A program made the position numbers and the translations under genes. From positions 45,972,039 through 46,036,038 of the forward strand of contig OX359266.1 of the NCBI GenBank assembly GCA_947179155.2: DNA of 64,000 nt, given 5' to 3'. Origin of the DNA: Hedera helix. Its lineage: Eukaryota > Streptophyta > Magnoliopsida > Apiales > Araliaceae. Position 1 is the first letter of the stretch, and every line of letters starts with the position of its first letter. The notes under the pieces are model-generated. The model worked only from the letters and a program-made list of their open reading frames with translations, searched no databases and had not been told where the DNA came from. Shown piece by piece: positions 34,514-46,338 of this stretch.

Positions 34514-35073
34514 TGTTAACGCCTGATTTTGTAAGCACGTGGAAAATCACCAAAGCACGAGCACCTGCAACCACAAAACCGTTAGTCACCCCCAGCAATA
34601 GCGACGGCTTGGGCCGTCCGGGGATGCTCCGGTGTGAGAGTAAGTAGCAGGCCAAAAACGTAACAATAGAGAACAATAATGCTGGAATTATTATAGCTCT
34701 GTGTAAGATATAATAGTGTGTACCATAATCCAGGAGCTAATGGCTTGTATTTATAATGCATGTCATCCCCAGAGTCCTTATTGGAGTGAGGTATCCCAAT
34801 CCAAACCATATTTGGATTATCCTTGTTGTCCATAGAAACCTTTCCTAATCACATGTCTGACCTCCACAAAAACAGGAAAAGGACACCTAATAGGACTAAA
34901 CCTCAATCACCCCAAGCCGTGCGGAAACTATCAACCAAGAACTGGGCCTCTCATCCCCGAGCCCAACCCAGCCGAACCCCCATGCCACAAGATCCATAAC
35001 CAAAATCCGAACCCAACCCATCATTTTTACCCAACCCAGACGACATCCGGGTCGGACAAATCCTATCCCAACA
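34514..35073 (-). repeat. 5' LTR of Tat element, 560 bp
   Basis: Same length and ends as the LTR at 24794-25353, with two mismatches over 560 positions by direct line comparison. GAATT follows at 35074-35078. Confidence 0.95.
34748..34755 (-). promoter_or_regulatory. TATA box of the 5' LTR
   Basis: The minus strand reads TATAAATA here, about 230 bases before the inner end of the LTR. It is the likely core promoter of the gag-pol transcript. The same motif is in the 3' LTR near 25028-25035. Confidence 0.55.
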
Positions 35074-35078
35074 GAATT

Positions 35079-36093
35079 CATTCTGGAATGTATACACGAT
35101 TCATTGCCTAATTGTTTTCATTGCTTCCCTGGCAACTTTATCAGAATGAATTTGACATAAAGCTCACCATCACTAGCTGACATACATTCAGGGACACACG
35201 ATCAGAAAGAAGGGAGCCCGCATGACAATTTTTAGCAGAAAAGATATCCATGAGACATTCATTATTTTTTGAGTTTTGGTGAGATAGACAGCTATTTATC
35301 AGAGTTTTAATATGTCAATCGTGTGACCGTGTGGGTTCGGCATGTAAACCTATTTCTGGTTAAAACTCAACCAAAGCTAGATTTTGTAGCAGAAAAGGTC
35401 GTTTGTTGGTAATAACTCCATTAACTAGAACATAGACGTGTCTACAAGAATATGAAGAACAAAGAGGCCATGCAGTTTAGTATCATGATAGTGACACTGA
35501 GATCAAGCTTCATATGGGCAATGCAGATATGTTTCTTATACTCATTCAACACTTGAGCTGGTTCTTTAGAAGATGCAGATCGAGGCAAAATCAGTTGATT
35601 CAAATTGCAAGTGTTTATAAGACCAGTCCAACAGCAGTTTCCTAAGATGGTTAAGTTCCACATTGATGAGGCTAAATATTTCAGTTGTTGATTTAGTTAT
35701 GGAGAATAATGGTCTAGCTTCAATTATGAGGAACTTGCGTCTAACTAAAGATAATATGCAAGGGAGCTGCAATTCAAATTTAAGTACAACCATAATCCAT
35801 TCACTGAAAAAACAACTTGAGCAACTCATGAATTCGAATAAAAAAGATAAAGCATATGTACCCGGAAAATGGAACAGTCACTTGTAAAAATGAAAACTTT
35901 TCTGTCGAACAAATTATTATATATGTCAAAAATATATAATCATCTGAAACTAGATAAGTATATAAAAAATAAAATAAAATAATTTCTTGTCATGTATGTT
36001 TTTACCTCCTTTTGAAAAGGAAAAATGGAAGTCCTCCCACCAAACCCAAAATGTGTACAGTTTTCCCTCCTACCATCATGTATAGACAAAATA
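35079..36093. other. Spacer and 3' flank of aspartic protease gene
   Basis: Overlapping short frames on both strands have no family resemblance. The part next to 36094 should hold the 3' UTR of the protease gene. I see nothing else. Confidence 0.5.
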
Positions 36094-37764
36094 TCAAAGA
36101 TCAGCACACCTTGTTGGTGCAAACCCCAGCCTAGACTTCTTTGTGTCATACAAGATATGAAAATTCTGTTGTTGGTAGTTCCCAATTATCGACATAGCAG
36201 ATCGAGGAGTTCCCAAAATTGCCAAACAAACAACCTCCTCAGGATCAATCCTAATGAAATAGTTCTCAACCGGAAAATTCCACACCGCCCCATCGCTAAA
36301 TTGAATCCCAAACGTGGGCAAATTTAGTTTCTTCACACCAGACACATTGTAACAAGGATGTAGTATAGGAAAATCATCAACAACCGGATATCCCTTCACT
36401 TTCTTCAAAAATGCCTCTTTAATTGTCTTATAAGCCGGATCAGCAAAATAACTGAGTGTAGTACCCGAATCAACGATTGTTCCACCAGCACCTTCAGCTG
36501 AAAAATTCCAAGTCTCTTCTGGAATTTTTAGCACCTCTCCCCCAACTATGATTGATTTTATTTGGACATAGTAAAATGTATCAACAGGGTTTTCTTTCCC
36601 GGATACTAAGGAAGTGAAGTTCAATTCCTTATGGTTCAACAAATCCTTATCCTCCCCAAAAATCAACTTGCTGCTAACACTCGGGTCACTGTTTCTGTCC
36701 ACAAGACAATACGAAAATGAGTGTCCATACAATGATTGGAGCTGGGAAGAAAAGGAAAGAGGCCCCCTTCCAAGGCCTAACAACCCTGCAGCCCCATGAA
36801 ATAGGCCTCTATTCCAATGCCCACATCCAAACATTACATTCTCTACCTTCTGGAAATCTGACTTTCCGGTGGGCGTAGTGAGGTTAACGGTGAAGGTTTC
36901 AAGGGCAAAATCGCCGGTTGTATTAGAACTATCCCCATACCAATAGAAGTAAGGGCAAGTTTGGTTCTCAGCCTTACAAGGCTGTGGAGGATCAGGGGAT
37001 GAAACAAGTTGACATCTAGTATCATGGCAGCTAATATTTTGAAAAGAACTCGAATCTTTAGGATTATAATGGGGGCCATTTTGTTCAAAACAATCATAAC
37101 AGGGAACAGTTTGAATCCAATTTAAATCACTACCAGTATCAAGTATTAAAGAAAAGTGCTTAGGAGGGGTACCAATAAACACATCCATGAAGTACTCCCC
37201 TGAACCAAGGGTCACCCCTGACTCAAGGGTCGCCATGAGCTGGCCGGAATACCCTGCCTTATAATATTCCGGCAAAGCTGCCGGAGAAATCATTGGCTTT
37301 AATGTTTGCCCATATTGTGTGAAACCCTTTTTCTTTAGCCTTGAAACGGTATTCTGATTCTTGCTCTCTGTGACCCTTGTATGCAGTGTCTGAATTCTGA
37401 TTAGGTCCCTCGATGTTGACTCTAATACTGATTCTTTACCCTTAGTTTTCCGATCATCTGATTGGTGCTTTAGGTGGAGTTTGACCGCCGGTTTAACAGG
37501 TTTTTCCAAACCAGAAAAATTGTTTTCATCATCATCATCTTCTTCAGCGAAATCAGCATCATTTGTGAGTGCTGTTTTCTTTGATGCTCCATGATTACAA
37601 CCGGAATTTGCAGAAGCAGAGACTGCATTGAAGCTTGAATGTTCAGGGAATCTGATGCCAGTGAGGAGAGAGGAATTGGAATTCAGGTTCTTGTGACCAT
37701 TAACCTGTTCTAATATGTTGGAAAGGAAAAGGAGAATTAGAATGATGAAAATTTTGGACACCAT
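36094..37764 (-). CDS. Nepenthesin-type aspartic protease (family A1), intronless
   Basis: A 556-residue pepsin-like endopeptidase with an intact active site: D209-T-G-S (LDTGSDLNW) and D432-S-G-T (VDSGTTLSYF). Residues 1 to about 23 form a signal peptide (hydrophobic FIILILLFLS, ending near QVNG). A long pro-region to about 190 includes a run of acidic residues (EEDDDDE) and a basic stretch. The mature domain carries the Cys-rich plant insert between the first Asp and the flap (CYDCFEQ..C..C..C) and the flap Tyr in YWYGDSS. Late motifs IIGNYQQQNFHILYD and LGFAPTRC are typical of plant atypical or nepenthesin-like proteases. There are several N-x-S/T sites, and no GPI tail is evident. It probably acts in the secretory pathway, cell wall or vacuole. 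Start ATG at 37762-37764. The substrate cannot be told from sequence. Confidence 0.93.
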   Translation of the reverse strand: MVSKIFIILILLFLSNILEQVNGHKNLNSNSSLLTGIRFPEHSSFNAVSASANSGCNHGASKKTALTNDADFAEEDDDDENNFSGLEKPVKPAVKLHLKHQSDDRKTKGKESVLESTSRDLIRIQTLHTRVTESKNQNTVSRLKKKGFTQYGQTLKPMISPAALPEYYKAGYSGQLMATLESGVTLGSGEYFMDVFIGTPPKHFSLILDTGSDLNWIQTVPCYDCFEQNGPHYNPKDSSSFQNISCHDTRCQLVSSPDPPQPCKAENQTCPYFYWYGDSSNTTGDFALETFTVNLTTPTGKSDFQKVENVMFGCGHWNRGLFHGAAGLLGLGRGPLSFSSQLQSLYGHSFSYCLVDRNSDPSVSSKLIFGEDKDLLNHKELNFTSLVSGKENPVDTFYYVQIKSIIVGGEVLKIPEETWNFSAEGAGGTIVDSGTTLSYFADPAYKTIKEAFLKKVKGYPVVDDFPILHPCYNVSGVKKLNLPTFGIQFSDGAVWNFPVENYFIRIDPEEVVCLAILGTPRSAMSIIGNYQQQNFHILYDTKKSRLGFAPTRCADL

Positions 37765-38260
37765 AGGTAATAAAGATGATATTTTCGTTTTTTGCTGGTA
37801 ACTGAGAATTCACAACATAAAAAAGAACCAAAATTGGGAAGGAGAGGAAAAGCTTTGATTTTCAAAGTGGGAGATTAGAGAAAACATGGAAGTAATTAAT
37901 AAACCAAAGGAAGAGGAAAAATGAGGTGCAAATTCAAAAGGGTTTCTTGGGAATAGAGTTTTTTAGCCCAAAAACAAGAAACCTCAGAAGCAGAGAGAGG
38001 AGAATTAAGGGTTTTTGAAGGAATTGTAATGGAAACCCAAAAGCAGAAATTCTTGAAGTGAGAGAAGGTGGGGTGAAAAGTTGAGTTTTTGAAGAGACAA
38101 AAATGTGCCTTTGTGGGAGCTGACTCAGGAGGAGAGCGAGAGAATTGGAGGAAAGAATAGAAGAGAAAGAAGAGGGTAAAACCTTTTACTTTCGGTGATG
38201 TTTGAAGGAGACTTTGAATCCCCTCCATGGCTCTCTCGGTATGACCACTGTATAGTACGC
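37765..38260 (-). promoter_or_regulatory. 5' leader and promoter region of the protease gene
   Basis: A pyrimidine-rich minus-strand leader contains a 110-codon frame (38228-37896) that could be an upstream ORF if transcription starts beyond 38228. No firm TATA box is visible; TACTATACAG near 38252 is the nearest candidate. Confidence 0.35.
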
Positions 38261-38831
38261 GGTTTCATTTTACTTGCCCTTTTTCTCTTTCTGCTAATTC
38301 ATTTTACTTAAATTAAACTGATGTGTACTATCTAATAAAAAAATTCCTTTTCATTACATTTCTTATATTCTTATACTTATTATAATGGAGTAGTATTTTT
38401 ATATAGTTTCTTAAAAAAATTCAACATATTCATTATTATTTATCTGTTTTATTTGTAGGGACAATCGAACTACTTTGATGAATATAAGGGAGCATATATT
38501 GGTAATCTTCTATATAAATAATTAAAATTACAAAAAAAATGTTTTGGTTATTTAACCTGAAAAATTCCGAGAAAAAAACATTCAAACTTTTCATCCTTAC
38601 TGGAGACTTCCTAACTCTTTTCATCCGTATTCATACTAACAAAATTATATAATTACGTACCATATATCACCTTTTATATATATTCGTAAGATTTTTTAAT
38701 TTAGTTAGTGTCTTAGTATATACAATTCATATAATTCATATCTATAATATATTATTTAATTATTATTGAGTAATATAAATATAATTTTTTTGGTTTAAGT
38801 AGTAGTATATTATTAAGTAAATAATATATTT

Positions 38832-38886
<55 letters not shown>

Positions 38887-39540
38887 CAAGAGGGAGTTCC
38901 CTTCTTTTTCTTAATTTTTTTTCAAATGTAATTTGGTCTTAAAGGGTTTTAACTTCTTCCACTTTGTTCTTCAATGCTTACGACACCATACTATATGCAT
39001 CTGCCATGTGATTCAATTACAGCTGAAAGCCAGCTGCTACACTCTATCTTTCTATTTACTTGGTAAAAGTCTCTGTACTCTTAAATTAATACTTTTACTG
39101 TCTTATTTGACAATTTGTTAGCAGTCAATATTTTGTGTGTATCGCATGCAATCAACACATGGAATTCAACTAACTGACTAAGAAATCTAAGACTTAACCA
39201 ACTCCAGTATAGTTGTAAGAGGAAGAAGAGACCTATAATCTCTGACTGGATTATTTACGTAAAACTTTGTAGTAGGTTAAACGTGTGATATTTATACACC
39301 AAGACTAAGTCTTACTTCTACATTTCCATGGCCTAATTGATCACTAAGAATTAATTGTTTGGTTAAAATCATATCAATGTAATGTAATCGTACAAGTTAT
39401 AACAAAATAATTTTCTTATGCTCAATTGTTTTGTTATTGATATGTCATTTCAACATTTTTTATTGTAGTCCTAAGGTTAATTACCATTTCATTTAATGAA
39501 ATTTTAGTTAGAAAATTGATATTTTCGCAGGTTTTTTTTT
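38261..39540. other. AT-rich spacer with a (TA)25 microsatellite
   Basis: No gene seen. The (TA) tract runs 38835-38884. Confidence 0.5.
38835..38884. repeat. (TA)n microsatellite
   Basis: About 25 uninterrupted TA units. Confidence 0.95.
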
Positions 39541-39562
39541 ATAATTTTCTCAAGGTTTAGTT

Positions 39563-39705
39563 ATAGCAACGGTTTTAAAACCGTCGCTATATTATTTATG
39601 ACAAAATTTTTTATATATAAAGTGTCACAATAAGTCTATAACGATGATTTTAATATATAAAGTATAGTTATAAATATATAGCGATGGTTTTAAAACCGTG
39701 GCTAT
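39563..39705. repeat. Paired hairpin motifs, CACTA-transposon-like
   Basis: Two near-palindromes, 39563-39590 and 39678-39705, both have the form 'atagc-acGGTTTTAAAACCgt-gctat'. Such 'acggttttaaaaccgt' units are typical of subterminal repeats of plant CACTA elements. No transposase or CACTA end was found, so this is a relic or a small non-autonomous element. Confidence 0.45.
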
Positions 39706-42700
39706 AGATAAAAAATGAAATCCACTTGCGAAAATAACAAAAAAATCTGTAGAAATAACAGTTCCCTTTTAGGTAATGTTAATTACCATTGCATTTAATG
39801 TTGTTTGATTGGGGTATACAAAAAATGCATATTACTCTCAGTTGACTTTTACTCTGATATTGTATCATACGTAATATTTTAAGGGTCCGCGCGGAAAAAA
39901 AGGATAAATTTTATTTGTTTATATATTTACACAAAATTCAATATATTAGCTCCACTAGTATATTATTTTTTTATGCATTGAATTCAGTACAAATACATAA
40001 ATAAATATTACTATTATGCATTGTTTTTAGCAAAGAAAATCCATATTTTAATACTACCATTTTTAGTGAACTAAATAGCAATTTTAATACCAGATGATGT
40101 TACACAATTTTCAAAATTTGAATATGAACCGAATGCATGCATCCTATCTAATAACACATTTTCATTATATTATATTAAGACTTTATTAATTACATTATAT
40201 TAGTCATTGTTTTGCCTTTCAAAACAAATGGATGATCTAAATTCTAAAATTAATACTGCCCCAAGTATAACTTTCTCTTTCGGAATTTCAATTTCTATTT
40301 TCCTAAGCTTCCTTAATTCACGACACCATAACAACCCTAGCTGCATGCCAGCCAGCATACTCTCTTTATGATCGGATATCTCATATCTTCAACCCTATCT
40401 TCTTTCTTTGTTTTTTAAGTATGCTACGTTTGGATTGTGTACCGGTAGTGCTACCTCGCCTCAATATGCGTTTGCGGATAATATTATTGAAGTAAAAAAT
40501 TAAACATAATTATAAATTAATGTATATATGAATTTCTCACATTCTCTATTAATTTCTCTCTCTAAAATATTATTTCTCTAAGGTTTTATAAAAATTTCTC
40601 TCTTTAAAATTTTATATCACTTTTTACCTCTAATTTCTATCTCTCTCCCTCTCTACAAAACATAAACATATGACTTGTACATTTTTAACTGCGCCCTTGA
40701 ACGAGCAAGGAATGGGATGCATCAAGTTGCTAGACTACATTTTATTTAGATGATGCCTAAATAAATTTGATGTCACGTATGATGCCTACAGAATATGCCG
40801 GACTAGTAGAATCTACACGCCCAGTTTAATCTTAATTTTGGTAAAGTGGGTTTGCTTTGGACCCCACAAATAATGTATATACTAACAGTATGTGAACATC
40901 ATACTATATAAAACATTAGATAACAAACGTTTCTGAAACAACCAGGAATGAATTACAAAAACAATCAGGAATGATTGATTAAATAACCATGCTATGGAAT
41001 TAGATTTTAACATATATAGATACATAATGGAAAAGTGATTAATATCGTAGTATATATTTTATATTATTAAAGCTCTCAAGAACACTCTTACATTAATTTA
41101 TTAAAAAAATTATTTAGAGAGAGAAAATAAATACTTTAGAGAAAGTATAAAATTTTAAAAAGAGAGAGAAAGAGAAATTATTTAAAAGTATAATAAATAA
41201 ATTTCAAAACAAGTTAACTTTGAAGATAATTAGGATTCAACGACCAACCCACATCTATTCACTTATTACCTAGATGATATCTGTTAATCTAAATTTATTT
41301 AATATAGATAAATATAAGTATTAAATTTTCACTCATTTTGTCCGGTCTAGTCCAAACTATTCCACTTTGATCCTATTATAATTAAGCATATACATTTATA
41401 TCAGTACAGTTTATGCGTGTGGACGTGTGCATCTTTTTAATTTGCACTTATTTAAATTTAGCACTGACATTAGCAAATAACACTACGCTACGATGGATGT
41501 CCATGTCTTCGAATAAACAATTAGTGAAAGAAGAATACTTATTAATTGATTATTTAACTATTTTTAGCTTTGGTATCCAAATTGAGGAGAGAGAACAAAT
41601 GAACGGAATTGGACTGTCGCAATTAACATCATTATTCTTTATTTAATGTTGAGTCATTGAGGGCTTGGTCTTAACTCCCCAGCAACATTTGGGATCTCTT
41701 TTTGGTCAAATAAATAGTTTCAAGAAATACACCGGAAATTTCTTGCAAGAAGAGTCAATACTGCCTAATTTCGGTCCCCACAATTAGTTTTCCCCCCCCA
41801 CTAGAAATCATTATTGATAATTCAATATATACAACTGTGATAATTCTGTTAATTAATTAATAAAATATATGGTTGTGGAATCAAATTCATTTCTTCACAT
41901 ATTTAATAATGCTTTGAGAAAATTATTACAATTAATCATTCTGCAAAAATATAAGCAGGCTTATTTACTTAATTAGAAATTATTTACTTTTTGAATTGGC
42001 TAGTAATCTTAATATCTTTATTGCATAAGTTAATAGCTAAATTTACACAAGAGAGAGCTTAATGTGAAATTTATATTGTGCATTAAGAACCTTTAGAGGA
42101 AAAATTGCAAAAAATAATAAATCCATAACTAGCTAGCTTCAATACCAGTGAAAATTATAAATATTTTGATTATTTTCAAATCAACTGCAAAAGATAAATA
42201 ATAAAAAATAGATTAATTAAATATGAAATCTAAGATATGGGTGTCTCGAGCTGTTTTTGTTTGTGGAAAATAATTAATCAATGGCATTAACGTACGTAGC
42301 CAAGCAGGCTTTACTAAAATAAAATTTAAGTCATAATATTCATATCCTGTACTCCTGTGTGTAGCTTCGAGCTAGTATTAGGGTTTAAAGAATACTTATA
42401 CGGCACAAAGTAATTAATTAGATGTACGATTATATTATACTATTGATTTCGCGTCAAAAAAAATATGAGCCAAGCGTGAAAACGGGACTAGCTAGCCATG
42501 AACGATGAAGATAAATCTTATATTTGGATTGAAGGAACGCATAATTTAATAGAGAAGATAATAAAATATATAGAATAACATCAATTTAACATAAATAAAA
42601 ATAGTTCATTAATTTTATTTCAGTAGAACAACTAAATACATTCATTATTTTTATTATTATTTCATGAGAATTATCCATTTTCCATTCTCTCTTTGGTTCC

Positions 42701-44534
42701 TGTACTCCAAACACAGCATAGGAGAAAGATGTAAGCAAAGGAGTCATGAATTAAGTTAGACCACATTTCTTAAAAGGAAGGAAATTACTGGTCCATGAAT
42801 TAAAGTTTTGAGCTGGATCATAAGAGGATTGGGAATCATTTTGAGGTGTAAAATGGTCATGGCAATTACCATTTAGGAAAGAACAGATTGGTATTGACCA
42901 AATCCATGTTTCGGCTACAGATATATCTGGATCATCTATCAAGTGAAGCAGTCTAGAAGAAGAATCAAGGCAATTTTTAATCTCAATTTTTCAGCAATGG
43001 TAGTTCTTGATTTGCAAAGTACATCTCAAAGAATTGGTGAAGTATTAATTACCAGGATAGGATGAACATATCAATTTGGAATTCTCAAGTTGCACTAGAA
43101 TTCACAAGTAGGGTCTTGCAACTTGTATGGGTGGTGGAGCTATTTTATTTATTATTTTTTTTCCTGTATAATCCGTCTATTTCATAAAAAGATTCTCATT
43201 TATTTTTATATATTTTTTAATTAATTTGTAAAATCCAAAAATTACAAATCAATTTTACTTTGTTTGATTGAATTAACGCCATAGTAAATATTGGAAACTA
43301 AATAGGAGTTAATAAGTACAAAATTGTCATTTTAAATAAATTCACATTAAAATTTTAATATTTAGAATATTGTGAATTACTAGAATCAAATTTCAAATAT
43401 AACACTTTTTTGGACTGCTTAAGTTTTCAAATATTCAAACTTCTTAATTATTTTTTTTCAAAGTGTAATTAAGAAAATACATACTCATTATAAACTCCAT
43501 AAAGCAGTTTAATAATCTTTGTTAAAATATAACTCTTTTCAAATAAAACTTTTTTTAAGGACGGTGTATTATTGTACGCGGTTTGCTCACCAAATTTTTG
43601 TTACGCACCAGATAAATTTAATTTACGCTCCTTAATTTTTTATAGTTGAATTCACTATTTGTATTTTTTCAAAAACAGTTTATATACTAAAATATGTTTT
43701 TCAGTTTTTATTCATGTTTTTGAGTTAACAATTTTTTCAGAAGTAAAATTATACCGCTTGCTAAAAGAAAAAAAGTAAATGAAATTTTTACACATTTGAA
43801 TATTGATTTGTAAAAGTTAAGTATTATAAAATTTTGGTTGCAGATTATCGAATTTTACACTCATTTACTGAGTTTTAAAATGGACGAAAAAGAAAAAAAA
43901 AATGGAGTTATTGAGTTTTTTTATGAGCAAAAAAGGAAAGAAATTAACAGAAAATTTGGACACTATTCTTGCCAAACTTTTTCGTTCAAATAAAAATAGA
44001 CGAATTTGAATGAAAAATTAAGTAACATAAGATCATATTTTGTAATTTTTAATATACTCTCTCATTTATAAACATAATAATTTTTTTATTTTTTGGCTTT
44101 TTCATTATAAATTAAGCTTCTTTTTTTTTTGGGGTCCCAAACTCAGGAACAGAGTGTTAATATTAAAACCTTTTGGACTCCCACCAACTCCCGGCTCACC
44201 CCAACACAATTTCCTCGATTTGTTGACTTCTAAAGACGTTTAAAACTAGTATTGAACAAATCGAAACAAAACCAAACTCGTCCATTATAGGTCAATCCAA
44301 TATTTTTTAAAAAAAGATGTGAATTATTATAAACAAAAGCATATACCTAAAAAGGACCTACTAATTAAATATGAGAATTTTTTATAACAGTTAACGAGTC
44401 TTTGTTTAAAATATGTTGGGGTGGGTCGACCGATGGGGAACATAAAGATACAATCTTTAGTAACCATTAAAACATTTGTTTGGAAGAAATACATTCACTT
44501 TCATCCTAAAATTACAATTTTTTGTAGGACAAGA

Positions 44535-44586
<52 letters not shown>

Positions 44587-46079
44587 CATGTGTTCCTTAA
44601 TAGTCGCAACAAAAAATTAAGTAAATTAAACGATGAGAGCTGTTAATGTGGTTTTTCAACTTTCACCTATAAAAGGCTTATTAATCTGGTCGTCACATAT
44701 ATTATTAATACACACGTGTATAGGTGTAAAGAAAGTCATGTCTCTATAAAATTACAGGGTTTGATAGTCAACAAAATTAGACTTCGTATTTAGCAACAAA
44801 AAAAAATAAATAAAAAATTAGACTTCGCAAATTCCATCGAAAATCAATAGTAGCGCGGTAGTGGACGGCATGCATGATTATTAAAAGATACTCCCTTTTA
44901 AATGAGTAGGGATCATGATTAAAGAAAAAAATAATTTAATTATATTATTAGATTTTGAAATGAACATAAGTTTTATGAAAAAAGATGTAGTTTGCATGTT
45001 AATAAATAAATGAATTTAAATAAATAAAACACACAAACAAAAATAGTATAAATTATTACAACCAAAATAACAAAAATAACGTAACGTTGAATTAAGATAC
45101 GGAAAAACGTTTTTTTAAACTTGATTTACGTCATTACAGAGAGTTTATTATTTAATTCGGTGTAACAAATCATTGACATGTCACTTCTAAGATACAACAA
45201 TCCAACCTCCATATTATTGCTCTCAATGTAGTCTGCAAATTAGGAGAGACCCGAAACTCCATGCTCACTACACCGTTTTTTGTTCAATACCAATATATAA
45301 TATATTACATATAATATATTATTTCTCTCACAAATACATTTATACATGTATAACTACTTGCCTTAGCAACAAGTTAGCTAGAGACTCCTTTTATAACATT
45401 CTGAAGAAAAACACCACAAACAAATATATATATGCCTTCACTTACTGTTTTTATAGCAGCATGCTAACTCATAAAATGGAATACCTACTGATTTATATGC
45501 ATGCAAGCAACGGTCTCAAAGTAAACTCATTAAGCTAAAGTTAATATACGTAACGGATGGAAACCATGAAACTCATAGTTATTGCCTCAAGTTTATAACT
45601 TTCCATATATCATAAATGAGTTTATGATAAATATTAATAATAGTCATAATTATTAAAATAAAATATTAGTTATATTAAAATAACTCCAACAGATACTCTT
45701 CATTGTTTTTCAACCGGTAAAGGGGGTTAAAGACATTAAATTATAAATAAATTAAAAATTGTTTAATTGGAGTAAGTTAGTAATAGAGTATTATTGATTT
45801 CCGTAAGCAAAAATTAGTACTTCTATAATATATTAATATTACATCGATCGGTCCAAATTGAGAGTTCTATTAGTTGAGTTTTGATTTCTTTTAAGGTAGC
45901 GTTTGATATACTAACATTATGTCTCCAAGTGTGACGTCGAATCCCAGCGTGCATAAAAAAGGTCCAAAATTAGGTGAACGACTCTCACTTTTTTGCCCAA
46001 AGAATATTTATATATATTTATAAGTAAATTATATAATGGCCAAATTAATTTAAATCTATTAATGGTCAGTAAAAATAAT
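39706..46079. other. AT-rich spacer, no gene supported
   Basis: Frames are short and unconvincing, including 42751-42942 minus (63 codons), which resembles nothing known to me. The tract contains a (TA)n microsatellite (44536-44584), (CT)n-rich bits near 40540-40660 and the mirrored GA-rich bits near 41100-41190. Many 30-100 bp AT-rich blocks are probably eroded MITEs. Confidence 0.45.
44536..44584. repeat. (TA)n microsatellite
   Basis: About 24 TA units. Confidence 0.95.
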
Positions 46080-46338
46080 AATATTCCCTCTGTTTAAAAT
46101 TATCAGACTTATTTTAATTTTCTGAAGCTAATTAATTTGAGATATTTTTAAGTTTAAAATTTAAAAATAATAAATCAACTTAGTACTAATATCTTTTAAA
46201 TAATTCACAAATTCATAAAAGTGTTGACTTAGCATTAAATAAATTTACATTTATGAACCTTTGCATTTACAAATATTTTAACTTGACTTAAAAAAAATTA
46301 AATTAATTATCTCTTATGTTTTGAAACGGATGAAGTAA
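46080..46338. mobile_element. Stowaway-like MITE
   Basis: The left end TATTCCCTCTGTTTAAAAT and the right end, reversed (TTACTTCATCCGTTTCAAAA), are imperfect inverted copies of the 'CTCCCTCCGTTTC' terminus common to Tc1/mariner-type plant MITEs. The interior is AT-rich and non-coding. Confidence 0.5.

Larger units (their letters stand above)
24794..35073 (-). mobile_element. Complete Tat-lineage Ty3/gypsy retrotransposon, 10.28 kb
   Basis: The element is flanked by GAATT on both sides (24789-24793 and 35074-35078) and by 560-bp LTRs with two mismatches. In its own sense (minus strand) it has a 5' LTR, PBS, one long Gag-Pol frame, a 3' region carrying a spliced gene on the opposite strand, a polypurine tract and a 3' LTR. 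Dual RNase H domains and the extra antisense gene mark the Tat clade (Ogre/Retand/Grande relatives). All parts needed for transposition look intact, so it may be recently active. LTR similarity suggests an age of roughly 0.1-0.2 million years at commonly used plant rates; that figure is only an estimate. Confidence 0.95.

Noticed and set aside
37896..38228. 110-codon minus-strand frame as a separate gene
   Set aside because: It lies in the presumed 5' leader of the protease gene, has no family resemblance, and its transcription is unproven; at most an upstream ORF.
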